DNA of 64,000 nucleotides from NCBI RefSeq assembly GCF_000758665.1, contig NZ_CP009285.1, positions 5,146,001 to 5,210,000 on the forward strand, written 5' to 3'. Position 1 is the first letter of the stretch. Every line of letters starts with the position of its first letter. This DNA comes from Paenibacillus borealis. GTDB lineage: Bacteria; Bacillota; Bacilli; Paenibacillales; Paenibacillaceae. The translations under genes and the position numbers were made by a program. Under the pieces are notes generated by a model, which searched no databases, was not told the origin of the DNA, and saw only the letters and a list, made by a program, of their open reading frames with translations. Positions 34,680 through 42,952 of this stretch are shown one piece after another.

Positions 34680-34955
34680 ATGGAACAGATTGCTAAGGGA
34701 GAAGGACGTTTTTATATAGCTGGTGACGGTAAGGACCTTGCCGAGATTACATACAGAACAGAAGAGTCTACAGGTAACCTTGTAATTGATCATACCTATG
34801 TCTCTGAAGATCTGCGCGGTCAGGGTGCCGGGGAGAAGCTTGTGCGGGCGGTCGTTGACCTGGCCCGGGAAGAGAAAGTCAAAATTGTGCCTGAGTGCCC
34901 GTACGCGGCCCATCAGTTCGAGAAGCACGCGGAGTACCGGGATTTGCTGAAATAG
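34680..34955 (+). CDS. Small GNAT-fold protein (COG2388, YidJ-like)
   Basis: 91 residues of the short GNAT type: VIDHTYVSEDLRGQGAGEKLVRAVVDLAREEKVKIVPECPYAAHQFEKHAEYRDLL, including the acetyl-CoA loop RGQGAG and the PECPYA motif. Such minimal GNATs bind acetyl-CoA, but their acceptors are mostly unknown. ATG 34680 follows GGAGTGAAGAAAC. The next GNAT gene starts 12 bp later, so they are probably cotranscribed. Confidence 0.9.
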   Translation: MEQIAKGEGRFYIAGDGKDLAEITYRTEESTGNLVIDHTYVSEDLRGQGAGEKLVRAVVDLAREEKVKIVPECPYAAHQFEKHAEYRDLLK

Positions 34956-34967
34956 GGGGAAACAAGA

Positions 34968-35819
34968 TTGACAACGGCTGATACACTGAAAGAAATAGAA
35001 GAACTGCAGCAGCGCTGCGAGCAGTATGAAGGAATCTCACTCAAGCTGAATTGGGATATGCTGCGGCTGCCGGCGGGTACAGGCGGAGTAGATTGGCTGG
35101 TGACCTACGAGGATGAGCTGCTGGTCGGGTTCATCGGATTATACTCGATCGGCGGGGATATGGAAGTCTGCGGGATGGTACGGCCGGGATACCGCCGCCG
35201 GGGCATCTTCAGCTCGCTCTGGCAGCGGGCTCAGACCCTCATCTCCCGCAGCAGGATTAAGACACTGCTGCTGAACACACCCGCCGCTTCAGCCTCAGGT
35301 ACTGCTTATCTGAAGACCCTGCCGCTGGAATTCAGCCATGCGGAGTATCAGATGAAATGGGATGGCGCTGCCAGGAATCGCAGAGCCGCGGAAGCCAGTT
35401 CAGCCTCAGACAATGTTATGCTCCGGCCTGCACGTGCTGACGAGACTCCTGTGCTTATAGCCTTCGACTGCGACGGATTCAGCATGACTGAGGAAGATGC
35501 CGCTGAAACGTACGCGCAGCTAGAGCTTGAAGGCTCACAGGAGCATATTATCATCGAGATGAACGGCCAGCCAGCCGGCAAAATGCGGCTGTGGTCCGAG
35601 GACAACGAAACCTGGATCTATGGCCTCACCGTAGACAAGAATCTGAGGGGCCTCGGCATCGGCCGGAGTGCCCTGATGCAGACCATTGAGCGGGAACAGC
35701 GGAATTACAACAGTGTGAACCTTGAGGTAGCCCTGGATAATCCTAATGCACTGAAGCTCTACGAGAGCTGCGGGTTCGTTATTCTGAACCAGCAGGATTA
35801 CTACCGTGCTGTGCTCTGA
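34968..35819 (+). CDS. Tandem-domain GNAT family N-acetyltransferase
   Basis: 283 residues from TTG 34968 (AGGGGG upstream). There are two GNAT-like halves: an N-terminal one with EVCGMVRPGYRRRGIFSSLW and a C-terminal one with WIYGLTVDKNLRGLGIGRSALMQTIEREQRN and LEVALDNPNALKLYESCGF. The acetyl-CoA loop is canonical in the second (RGLGIG) and altered in the first (RRRGIF), so the second is the likely active half. Acceptor unknown. A terminator follows at 35883. Confidence 0.88.
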   Translation: MTTADTLKEIEELQQRCEQYEGISLKLNWDMLRLPAGTGGVDWLVTYEDELLVGFIGLYSIGGDMEVCGMVRPGYRRRGIFSSLWQRAQTLISRSRIKTLLLNTPAASASGTAYLKTLPLEFSHAEYQMKWDGAARNRRAAEASSASDNVMLRPARADETPVLIAFDCDGFSMTEEDAAETYAQLELEGSQEHIIIEMNGQPAGKMRLWSEDNETWIYGLTVDKNLRGLGIGRSALMQTIEREQRNYNSVNLEVALDNPNALKLYESCGFVILNQQDYYRAVL

Positions 35820-35882
35820 ACCTTGAAGCATCATTGTAAGCCGCTTGAAGAACTGTTCCGAATTACAGTTATCTGACTGCCA

Positions 35883-35932
35883 AGCATTCTTTCCTCCGGG
35901 CCGGATCAGCCTTCAGGAAAGGATGCTTTTTG
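35883..35932 (+). terminator. Terminator of the GNAT pair
   Basis: AGCAT-CTTTCCT pairs with AGGAAAG-ATGCT (one mismatch each side) with a 19-nt loop, followed by TTTTTG. Confidence 0.8.
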
Positions 35933-36040
35933 TTGTCCTTATGTTACCTCAAGGTACCTATATGACCTCAAAGTGCGTACTGTTCAGTACTCCTGCGGCA
36001 ATACATAATGATGGCATACTATGGCGAAGGAGAACTGCAC

Positions 36041-37111
36041 ATGAACCCTTTAGATTCGGACTTACGTAAAACAGCACTTGTAATCGGCGCGAACGGCGTC
36101 ATCGGGCGCAACCTGATTGATCATCTGGCTACGCTTCCCGATTGGGATATTATCGGCGTGTCGCGCCGCGGAGGTTCAGATACTGACCGTGTGCGTTATA
36201 TAGCCGCGGATTTACTGGACCCTTCGGAGAGCCGGCGGAAGCTTGGCGGCTTGGCGGAAGTGACGCATATTTTCTATGCCGCCTATCAGGAACGGCCAAC
36301 CTGGGCGGAGCTGGTCGCTCCTAATCTGGCTATGCTTGTTCATGCGGTTGAAGCGGTCGACCCTGTGGCGCACCGGCTGCAGCACATCAGCCTCATGCAG
36401 GGATATAAGGTATATGGCGCGCATCTCGGCCCGTTCAAAACACCGGCTCGCGAAACCGACGCCAATCATATGCCGCCTGAATTTAATATTGCGCAGCAGG
36501 ATTATCTGGAGGGGAAGCAGCCGGGCAAAAGCTGGACCTGGTCGGCGCTGCGGCCTTCCGTCGTCTGCGGATATGCGCTCGGCAATCCCATGAACCTGGC
36601 GATGGTAATCGCCGTTTATGCCTCCATGTCGAAGGAGCTGGGAATTCCGCTGCGCTTCCCCGGCAAGCCGGGCGCGTATCACAGCCTGCTCGAGATGACA
36701 GATGCCGGCCTGCTGGCCCGAGCAACGGTGTGGGCAGCAACAGATCCGCGCTGTGCCAATCAGGCCTTCAATATCACCAACGGCGATCTGTTCCGCTGGA
36801 ACGAGCTGTGGCCTAAGATTGCCTACAGCTTCGGGCTGGACACGGCCCCCCCGCTCCAGATGTCCCTGTCTGAGGCCATGCAGGACAAAGAGCCGCTCTG
36901 GAACCGGATGGTCGGGAAATACGGGCTGGAGCAGAACAGCTATGCGAGTGTCTCTTCCTGGGCCTTCGGGGATTTCGTATTCTCCTGGGACTATGATTTC
37001 TTTGCCGATAGCACCAAATCACGCCGGGCAGGGTTCCTTGAGTTTATGGATACGGAAGCTATGTTTATGGACATCTTTGCGGATCTCCGCCACCGCAGGA
37101 TCATTCCTTGA
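36041..37111 (+). CDS. NAD(P)-dependent SDR (PRISE-like reductase/epimerase)
   Basis: 356 residues from ATG 36041 (AAGGAG 8 nt upstream; an ATG at 36008 adds 11 residues without an RBS). N-terminal Rossmann motif ALVIGANGVIGRNLIDHL, then GVSRRGG, and the enone-reductase-like middle region HISLMQGYKVYGAHLGPFKTPARE and QDYLEGK; the lysine in GYKVYG and the tyrosine of QQDYLE are candidates for the non-classical PRISE catalytic pair. The family includes progesterone 5-beta-reductase-like and iridoid-type reductases; the bacterial substrate is unknown. A perfect hairpin follows, shared with the convergent HxlR gene. Confidence 0.85.
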   Translation: MNPLDSDLRKTALVIGANGVIGRNLIDHLATLPDWDIIGVSRRGGSDTDRVRYIAADLLDPSESRRKLGGLAEVTHIFYAAYQERPTWAELVAPNLAMLVHAVEAVDPVAHRLQHISLMQGYKVYGAHLGPFKTPARETDANHMPPEFNIAQQDYLEGKQPGKSWTWSALRPSVVCGYALGNPMNLAMVIAVYASMSKELGIPLRFPGKPGAYHSLLEMTDAGLLARATVWAATDPRCANQAFNITNGDLFRWNELWPKIAYSFGLDTAPPLQMSLSEAMQDKEPLWNRMVGKYGLEQNSYASVSSWAFGDFVFSWDYDFFADSTKSRRAGFLEFMDTEAMFMDIFADLRHRRIIP

Positions 37112-37120
37112 TCCGCCGCA

Positions 37121-37155
37121 AACAGCCGGTCTCTGAAATTCAGAGACCGGCTGTT
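37121..37155. terminator. Bidirectional terminator between the SDR and HxlR genes
   Basis: AACAGCCGGTCTCTG and its exact complement form a 15-bp perfect stem around AAATT. It starts 9 bp after the SDR stop and touches the HxlR stop, so it can serve both. Confidence 0.85.
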
Positions 37156-37524
37156 CTATTCTTCCTTCTGCGGTTGAGAGAGCACGACTGCCGTATCCCC
37201 GTATACTCTATCGACATGGGTATCGCCCCATCTGCACATCAGATGCAGAATCTCCTTAAGGCTCCAGCCGTAATCGGTCAGCTCATACTCCACTCTGGGA
37301 GGCACCACATTATACGCGGTTCTTTTGATTACCCCGTCCGCTTCCAGCTCCCGCAATTGCTGTGTCAGCACCTTCTGTGTAATGAACGGCATTTGACTTA
37401 TGAACTCCCCGTTGCGCTTCTTCCCAAAGGTGAGCAAGAACAGTATGACCGGCTTCCACTTGCCCCCAATCACTTCAAGTGTCGCTTCCACTCCGGTGTT
37501 GTAGGTTCGGATTCCTTCAGACAT
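37156..37524 (-). CDS. HxlR family winged-helix regulator
   Basis: 122 residues with the HxlR signature GVEATLEVIGGKWKPVILFLLTFGKKRNGEF, helix-turn-helix ITQKVLTQQLRELEADGVIKRTAYNVVPPRVEYELTDYGWSL. No conserved N-terminal redox Cys is apparent, in contrast to YodB-like members, so oxidant sensing is unlikely. AAGGAGGTG lies about 10 nt before ATG 37524. It is convergent with the SDR gene, which HxlR proteins often control when divergent; control here is uncertain. Confidence 0.9.
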   Translation of the reverse strand: MSEGIRTYNTGVEATLEVIGGKWKPVILFLLTFGKKRNGEFISQMPFITQKVLTQQLRELEADGVIKRTAYNVVPPRVEYELTDYGWSLKEILHLMCRWGDTHVDRVYGDTAVVLSQPQKEE

Positions 37525-37602
37525 GAGCCAAGGACACCTCCTTTGGCTTAACCATATCTTCTTTGAACTCCCCCTGCAAGTATTACGCCGGAGTTCTCCT
37601 GC

Positions 37603-38382
37603 CTACATCAGCCCGTAACCCCGCAGAATGGATTCGTCCCGGTCATTCCGGCGGCTGCCGTATTTCACGCAGCCTTCCGCAAGCTCTTCCCGTTCCAGGA
37701 ACACAGACAGCAGACGCACATAGTCAAGCGACTCCTGAAGAGGGATACCTGATCCGTCAAAGATATGCCGGCGTCCATCCAGAAGCGAATAGATTCCGAT
37801 CGTTTCCGCCGGTTCCCCATAGGCCTTATGACAGAAAACATTGGCCATGTGCAGGAAGCCGGTGATTACAGCTTCATTCCCGCTCACCATGAATTTCTGG
37901 ATATTCAGGCATCGTCCTTTCTGCACTGAATTCCAGGCAAGCTGGAATATCATCGCCAGTTCAATTGCAAGCTCCGGCACAGGAACATGCCACTGCTCAT
38001 ACAGCATCACCGGAATCTCACCGGTGTGATTGCCGGCAACAATCCGCGTCAGCTCATCGGCAACCGCTTGTTTGACATCCCAATAATGCATCAGGGAAGG
38101 AAAAGCACTGCCTTTCGGCGGCCAGCGGCGCTCCAGCAGAAATTGCACAGGCGTCTCCCGGCGTACCTCGGGCTGCAGACTATAGAAGTCATTGAGCGTA
38201 TGTCCGACCGCGTATTGGACCTGCTGTCTCCAGCGGGGAAGTCCCGTCGCCGGAGCTCCGCTGCCGTTCATCTCCGCTCCGCCCAGCATGATATGCTCCA
38301 TACGGAAATCATTCAGACGGCTGTAGCGGACAATCTCAGCATCCAGCGGCTTTCCTGTGAAGCATCCTGCCGCGGCGCCCAT
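37603..38382 (-). CDS. Unrecognised protein in a Fur-controlled flavodoxin operon
   Basis: 259 residues, soluble, no signal peptide, no family recognised. It is rich in Trp/Tyr and aromatic helices (GLPRWRQQVQYAVGHTLNDFYSLQPEV; LMHYWDVKQAVADELTRI; ELAMIFQLAWNSVQKGRCLNIQKFM). It begins 2 bp after the flavodoxin stop and must be on the same message, downstream of an almost perfect Fur box, so it is probably made under iron limitation. A role with flavodoxin in iron-sparing metabolism or iron release from a chelate is an inference from context only. Confidence 0.7.
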   Translation of the reverse strand: MGAAAGCFTGKPLDAEIVRYSRLNDFRMEHIMLGGAEMNGSGAPATGLPRWRQQVQYAVGHTLNDFYSLQPEVRRETPVQFLLERRWPPKGSAFPSLMHYWDVKQAVADELTRIVAGNHTGEIPVMLYEQWHVPVPELAIELAMIFQLAWNSVQKGRCLNIQKFMVSGNEAVITGFLHMANVFCHKAYGEPAETIGIYSLLDGRRHIFDGSGIPLQESLDYVRLLSVFLEREELAEGCVKYGSRRNDRDESILRGYGLM

Positions 38383-38384
38383 CC

Positions 38385-38837
38385 TTAAGAAACCGCCGCG
38401 CAGGTCTCGATGAACTGGCGTCCGAAGCTGCGGCAGGCATCTTTCTCTGCTGCATTCGGCCCGTACTCAATCTTCAGGCTGGCCTGTACGATCTCGGCAC
38501 CGCGTTCCTTCAGCTTCTCTTCAATCTGGTCAACCGCTCCGCAGTAGATTTCATAACCGGTATCCCCGCTTCCGAAGGCGGCAGCCTTGCAGGAACTGAG
38601 ATCCAGCTCATCCATCTCTTCATAGAAATCGAGGAATTCATCCGGCAGCTCGCCGTCCCCCCATGTATACGCACCCAGCAGCACAGCTTCGTAAGCCTTT
38701 ATCTCATCCGCGTTGCAGTCAGTGACCGATTTCAGTACGGCCTCTCCGCCTGCCTGGCGTATTCCTTCCACAATCAGTTCAGCGATTTCCTCCGTATTGC
38801 CTGTCAAGCTGGCATATGCCACTAGCACCTTAGCCAT
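38385..38837 (-). CDS. Flavodoxin
   Basis: 150 residues with the FMN phosphate loop SLTGNTEEIAEL, the 50s-type loop TWGDGELPDEFLDFYEEM and the 90s-type loop GSGDTGYEIYCGAVDQIEEKL. A short-chain flavodoxin. It carries electrons in place of ferredoxin when iron is scarce, consistent with the Fur box 87-105 bp upstream. Start taken at ATG 38837 (second of two adjacent ATGs; GGAGGACAGAG upstream). First gene of a two-gene operon. Confidence 0.93.
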   Translation of the reverse strand: MAKVLVAYASLTGNTEEIAELIVEGIRQAGGEAVLKSVTDCNADEIKAYEAVLLGAYTWGDGELPDEFLDFYEEMDELDLSSCKAAAFGSGDTGYEIYCGAVDQIEEKLKERGAEIVQASLKIEYGPNAAEKDACRSFGRQFIETCAAVS

Positions 38838-38923
38838 CACTCTGTCCTCCCAAGGTAAATATGAATTTATTCTGTATAGCCGGTCTCAAAAGGCATCCAT
38901 GTTTTGCTAATCCCATTCTATTT

Positions 38924-38942
38924 GATAATGATTATCATTGTC
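38924..38942. promoter_or_regulatory. Fur box upstream of flavodoxin
   Basis: GATAATGATTATCATTGTC matches 18 of 19 bases of the classical Fur box GATAATGATTATCATTATC. Strong indication of iron-dependent repression of the flavodoxin operon. Confidence 0.88.
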
Positions 38943-38999
38943 AATATTTTAAAAGCTCCCTGTGCCGGGAACTTAGGCACACTTGCCCCGGATAGCACA

Positions 39000-39047
39000 A
39001 TCAGCGGCAATTCCGGACTTAAACTGCTGTCCGGGACTGCCGCTGAT
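39000..39047 (-). terminator. Large hairpin downstream of the VOC gene pair
   Basis: ATCAGCGGCA...CCGGAC pairs with GTCCGG...TGCCGCTGAT (16 bp with a small internal loop). It lies 45 bp after the second VOC gene's stop. No T-run follows, so termination may be partial. Confidence 0.5.
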
Positions 39048-39091
39048 AGCTATCCATATTTTCAGATGAAATGCGTAGAAGAAGGCCTATC

Positions 39092-39487
39092 CTATTCTCC
39101 ACTGCCGTCCGAACAAATTTCGATCAGATTCCCTTCCGGATCAGCAATATAACAGATTCGCAGTCCGTACGGTTCAGTTGTAGGCGGATACACCGGTTGG
39201 ACGCCGGCCTCTATCAGCCTGTTATATTCCAGATCGACATCGGCAAAGTGAGGTACACCAAAAGTGATTTCCATCGTACCGTTCAGCCCGCGGGGATAGT
39301 CAAACTTTCTCGATAACTGGCTCTCGAACAGCTCACGCTCACACAAATTGAAATAGACGCCCTCTGCTGTCCTGACTCCCGTAAACCCGCCGCCGTCATA
39401 GTCCAGATCCATCCTCATTAAATCTCTGTAGAACCGGACCATCTTCTCCATATCATCCACGCACAGGGCGATTGCTCCCAGCTTCAT
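39092..39487 (-). CDS. VOC (glyoxalase/bleomycin-resistance fold) protein
   Basis: 131 residues, two beta-alpha-beta-beta-beta modules: MKLGAIALCVDDMEKMVRFYRDLMRMD and VPHFADVDLEYNRLIEAGVQPVYPP, ending RICYIADPEGNLIEICSDG with the metal-ligand Glu of the family. Substrate unknown. It begins 3 bp after the upstream VOC gene's stop, so the two are an operon; they may be parts of the same response. Confidence 0.88.
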   Translation of the reverse strand: MKLGAIALCVDDMEKMVRFYRDLMRMDLDYDGGGFTGVRTAEGVYFNLCERELFESQLSRKFDYPRGLNGTMEITFGVPHFADVDLEYNRLIEAGVQPVYPPTTEPYGLRICYIADPEGNLIEICSDGSGE

Positions 39488-39490
39488 GCC

Positions 39491-39865
39491 CTAAACCTCC
39501 AAATATCCGCCTTCCAGCAGGGTAATGCCGTTGCCGTCCGGATCACGGAAATTCATTTCTTTCCCGCCGTATTCCATCGTCACCGGAGGCTGACAATCCA
39601 GCCCTTTCCCCTTAAGCTGCTCATAGGTTTCATCCAGGCTGCTGCAGGAGAATACCAGATTAACGACTCCTGTCGTGTGCTTGCCCCATTTGCTCTCGTC
39701 CCAGATAATCAGCCCCGGCTGGTTGCGGTCGAAACCAATCTTCGCGCCGTCATACTGTCCGAAGCCCTCAAACGGCACGGGAATCCCCAGCACCTCAGAA
39801 TAGAATGCCGCGAGCGCCGCCGGGTCCTTGCTGTACAGATTGATGCCGTCAAAACTTGAAATCAT
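39491..39865 (-). CDS. VOC (glyoxalase/bleomycin-resistance fold) protein
   Basis: 124 residues: SSFDGINLYSKDPAALAAFYSEVLGIPVPFEGFGQYDGAKIGFD and a C-terminal FRDPDGNGITLLEGGYLEV. FxxPDGN is the usual VOC end motif. Distinct in sequence from the following VOC gene, so not a recent duplicate. AAGGAGATTTAAATT precedes ATG 39865. Confidence 0.88.
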   Translation of the reverse strand: MISSFDGINLYSKDPAALAAFYSEVLGIPVPFEGFGQYDGAKIGFDRNQPGLIIWDESKWGKHTTGVVNLVFSCSSLDETYEQLKGKGLDCQPPVTMEYGGKEMNFRDPDGNGITLLEGGYLEV

Positions 39866-39975
39866 AATTTAAATCTCCTTCCGCTCAGTAGCTGTGATAT
39901 GATCCGGCTGTGATTAGCCTGTATGACCTCATTGTACTTCTGCCCTGCCGGGCCTGTATTGCAAAAAAACGACAT

Positions 39976-40863
39976 TCAGCTCCGCGCATAGCCCAGCGCG
40001 TCCAGCGGCGTTCTGCCGGCAAATTTCCGGAAATTGTTGATGAAATGCGACTGGTGGCTGTAACCGTAAGCAAATACAATATCCTGCAATCCGCCTCTGT
40101 GCAGCGGAGTCCGGTACAGCTCCAGCCAGACATTCTGGAAGCGGACAAGATCTGCCACCTTTTTGGGCGGAAGTCCGATATGCCGGCGGAACAGGCGTTC
40201 AAGCTGGCGGCTGCTAAGGCCAGAGCTAAGCTCAAGCTCCCCTGCACTCACCACTCCGCGGGACTTAAGCATCCTGTGGACAGCGTTCATCATCCCGTCA
40301 CTGCTGCGGCCGGCAATCTCCAGCCTCCGCAGCAGGAATAATTCGGCGAGGGCGATGCGTTCAGACATCGTGCGCGTTCCCCGCAGCTTATCCCCCAGCT
40401 CCATACGGAACGAACGGAAGTATTGCTCCACCGGAGCGTGGACATTCAGCACATCCTGCAGCTGTTCATCTGCGAACAGGTGAACCGCCCAGAAGTGAAA
40501 CCGGATGGCGAAACGCTGTTTCCCCGCAGGCTGGCGGGCTTGTCCCACTTCAAACGGGGCATCGTTAATGCCGCAAAAAATCCCGCCGGACTCCCCTGTA
40601 TGCTCATCCCATTCCCATATGATGTCCATACAACTATCCGGTATGATCGTTTCCGTCCGGTTAAGGAAAATATTAACACTTATATCCGCCCCGTTATCCC
40701 CTTCTGTAATTTCAGCGGACTGAGCTTCCAGCGGTTCAACCGTTGGAGATACAGAACCCCAGAAACAGCGGATGTACGGCTCCAGCAGCCTGCCGGGCCG
40801 ATACTCGCCGCCCCCGGCCGGGTTCGCTGTGATCGGATAGTACAGCTCCGAGAGGTTGAACAT
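39976..40863 (-). CDS. AraC family regulator with DUF6597-like N-terminal domain
   Basis: 295 residues from ATG 40863 (AAGGTGAGG upstream; GTG 40878 is an alternative). The N-terminus (YRPGRLLEPYIRCFWGSV; IIPDSCMDIIWEWDEHTG; FGVRFH-like RFAIRFHFWAVHLF) resembles the beta-rich ligand domain of the DUF6597 type; the C-terminus is a double helix-turn-helix (VVSAGELELSSGLSSRQLERLFRRHIGLPPKKVADLVRFQN; LQDIVFAYGYSHQSHFINNFRKFAGRTPLDAL). It precedes the two VOC genes on the same strand, 110 bp away, and may control them. Confidence 0.88.
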   Translation of the reverse strand: MFNLSELYYPITANPAGGGEYRPGRLLEPYIRCFWGSVSPTVEPLEAQSAEITEGDNGADISVNIFLNRTETIIPDSCMDIIWEWDEHTGESGGIFCGINDAPFEVGQARQPAGKQRFAIRFHFWAVHLFADEQLQDVLNVHAPVEQYFRSFRMELGDKLRGTRTMSERIALAELFLLRRLEIAGRSSDGMMNAVHRMLKSRGVVSAGELELSSGLSSRQLERLFRRHIGLPPKKVADLVRFQNVWLELYRTPLHRGGLQDIVFAYGYSHQSHFINNFRKFAGRTPLDALGYARS

Positions 40864-40977
40864 AACATCCGGCCTCACCTTCGTTATTCTCAGGCTGCAG
40901 AGGACGGAATAAGCCGTTCATCTGCGCCTAAGCTCATATATTTTATAACCTGTAGTAACTTCCCTATTTAGTTTGAT

Positions 40978-41121
40978 CTAGTCACTATGCCTGATATTTA
41001 CCAAGAACTGTTTAACTAATTCCGCCGGCCGAAGTGTAATTTGATCATACACAATCAGTGCAAGAAGTGCCAGCAGTACTACCGGCCCGGTCACCCGGGA
41101 CTTTGCCTTCGTAATTTTCAT
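40978..41121 (-). CDS. Possible small single-pass membrane protein
   Basis: A 47-codon frame: a basic start (MKITKAKSRVTG), one hydrophobic helix (PVVLLALLALIVYDQI) and a short tail. The topology is protein-like, but the RBS (AGCAGG) is weak, and a longer frame upstream to 41211 is less convincing. No family recognised. Confidence 0.3.
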   Translation of the reverse strand: MKITKAKSRVTGPVVLLALLALIVYDQITLRPAELVKQFLVNIRHSD

Positions 41122-41281
41122 GGCTTTGCCTGCTCTTCTATACTTTTTTGGTATTATTATACAGAGACGAACTCTTGGCCAAAATGAGAATAGTCGCAGC
41201 TTTGCAACCATTTTGTTTGTAGCAGCAGGCTTATATGTTGTACAATAAAGGCTAAATGACTTTTTGAAGGATGGATTAATA

Positions 41282-42145
41282 ATGTATATAGCAAGTGACT
41301 GGAAGGACTATGAAGTGATTGATACCGGCGGCGGAGAAAAGCTGGAACGCTGGGGCGATATTATGCTGCGCCGCCCGGATCCGCAGATCATCTGGCCGCT
41401 GGCCAGCGAGAGTGCCAAATGGCGTGATGTGCACGGACACTATCACCGCAGTTCCGCCGGGGGCGGGCAATGGGAAATGAAGAAAAGCATTCCGGATGAC
41501 TGGAAAATCAGCTACGGCAAGCTGAAGTTCCATCTCCGTCCGACGAACTTTAAGCACACGGGTCTCTTCCCTGAGCAGGCCGCCAACTGGCGCTGGATGA
41601 TGGACAAGATCGCTGCGGCTAACCGCCCGATTTCTGTGCTCAACCTGTTCGCATATACCGGCGGAGCAACCGTTGCAGCGGCTAGTGCCGGAGCTTCCGT
41701 AGTTCATGTCGATGCCGCCAAGGGCATGGTTCAGTGGGCCAAGGAGAATGTAGCCTTGTCCGGACTTGCCGATAAGCCGGTCCGCTACATTACAGACGAT
41801 GTATTCAAGTTCGTGCAGCGCGAACAGCGCCGCGGCAGCAAATATGATGCAATTATCATGGACCCGCCATCCTACGGAAGAGGCCCGGGCGGTGAAATGT
41901 GGAAGCTCGAAGCCAGTCTCTATCCGTTCCTGGAGAGCTGTATGGAGATTATGAGCGACCGGCCTTTGTTCATGCTGATTAACTCCTACACTACCGGCAT
42001 TTCGCCTACCGTACTGCGCAATATGCTGTCAATGACAATGGGCAAGCGCTACGGCGGCAAGCTTACCTCCGGTGAGATCGGACTGCCGATTACAGCCTCC
42101 GGCATGAATCTGCCTTGCGGAATTCTGGGCCGCTGGGAGGCGTAA
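41282..42145 (+). CDS. Class I SAM-dependent methyltransferase, RlmI-like (rRNA)
   Basis: 287 residues from ATG 41282 (GAAGGATGG upstream). SAM-binding motif I is VLNLFAYTGGATVAAASAGASVVHVDAAKGMVQWAKEN; motif IV is DAIIMDPPSYGRGPGGEMW, with DPPSY for a base amine/carbon target. FRPTNFKHTGLFPEQAANWRWM is typical of the RlmI/YccW-like family lacking an N-terminal PUA domain. It probably methylates an RNA base. The stop lies 3 bp before the RluA-type pseudouridine synthase gene, pairing two RNA-modifying enzymes in one operon. Confidence 0.9.
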   Translation: MYIASDWKDYEVIDTGGGEKLERWGDIMLRRPDPQIIWPLASESAKWRDVHGHYHRSSAGGGQWEMKKSIPDDWKISYGKLKFHLRPTNFKHTGLFPEQAANWRWMMDKIAAANRPISVLNLFAYTGGATVAAASAGASVVHVDAAKGMVQWAKENVALSGLADKPVRYITDDVFKFVQREQRRGSKYDAIIMDPPSYGRGPGGEMWKLEASLYPFLESCMEIMSDRPLFMLINSYTTGISPTVLRNMLSMTMGKRYGGKLTSGEIGLPITASGMNLPCGILGRWEA

Positions 42146-42148
42146 GCC

Positions 42149-42895
42149 ATGGGAATGCAGAACAAGGGAACTTCCGGGGAGTCCGGCAGCGGACAATCCC
42201 GGTTTGAAATCCTGTATGAGGACAACCATCTGCTCGGCATTGTGAAGCCCGTTAATATTCCGGTGCAGGAGGATGCTACAGGCGATGATGATCTGCTGAC
42301 CCTGCTCAAGGAAGATGTGAAGGAACGTTACGCCAAGCCGGGGAATGTCTTCATGGGTCTCGTCCACCGGCTCGACCGGCCGGTAGGCGGTGCGATGATC
42401 TTCGCCAAGACCTCGAAGGCAGCCTCGCGGCTGTCTGAGAGCGTCCGCACCCACGCCTTCCGTAAAGTATACCTGACTGTGGTTCACGGCAAGCCCCCTG
42501 CATCCCAGGGCCGGCTGGTTAATACGCTGCTGAAGGACGAGCGGAGCAACACGGTCAGTATTGTCCGCAAAGGAACACCGGGCGGCAAGGAAGCGATTCT
42601 CGATTATACGGTGCTCGGCAGCGCTGAGGGCTACACCTTACTCAAGATCGACCTGCTTACCGGACGCTCCCACCAGATCCGCGTACAGCTGAGCGGCATT
42701 GGCTGCCCGCTGTATGGAGATCAGAAGTACGGGGCATCCGTGAACAGACCCGGACAGCAGATTGCACTGTGGTCGGCAGTGGTCGGGTTCCCGCATCCGG
42801 TGACCAAAGAGGAAGTTGAATTGATTTCACTGCCTCCGCAGACCCATCCCTGGAATCTGTGGACCCCGCAGAACCAAAAGCAGGCTATCCGTTAA
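42149..42895 (+). CDS. RluA family pseudouridine synthase
   Basis: 248 residues with the catalytic segment VHRLDRPVGGAMIFAKTSKAASRLS (Asp in HRLDR), substrate-loop region LLTGRSHQIRVQLSGIGCPLYGDQKYG, and the start ILYEDNHLLGIVKPVNIPVQ. It converts specific uridines in rRNA or tRNA to pseudouridine; no S4 domain is present. The intrinsic terminator overlaps the last codons. Confidence 0.93.
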   Translation: MGMQNKGTSGESGSGQSRFEILYEDNHLLGIVKPVNIPVQEDATGDDDLLTLLKEDVKERYAKPGNVFMGLVHRLDRPVGGAMIFAKTSKAASRLSESVRTHAFRKVYLTVVHGKPPASQGRLVNTLLKDERSNTVSIVRKGTPGGKEAILDYTVLGSAEGYTLLKIDLLTGRSHQIRVQLSGIGCPLYGDQKYGASVNRPGQQIALWSAVVGFPHPVTKEEVELISLPPQTHPWNLWTPQNQKQAIR

Positions 42896-42915
42896 CGGAC
42901 AGCCTGCTTTTGTCT
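42876..42915 (+). terminator. Terminator overlapping the end of the RluA gene
   Basis: AAAAGCAGGCT-TCCG pairs with CGGA-AGCCTGCTTTT around TTAA, followed by TGTCT. The left arm lies within the last codons of the gene. Confidence 0.8.
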
Positions 42916-42952
42916 GTGTATGCATATATATGAGGTCAACACTGAACATGTA

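Noticed and set aside
35933..36040. Possible operator for the SDR gene (GTACC/GTAC words near 35950-35990)
   Set aside because: The repeats are short and not clearly symmetrical; no confident regulator site can be drawn.
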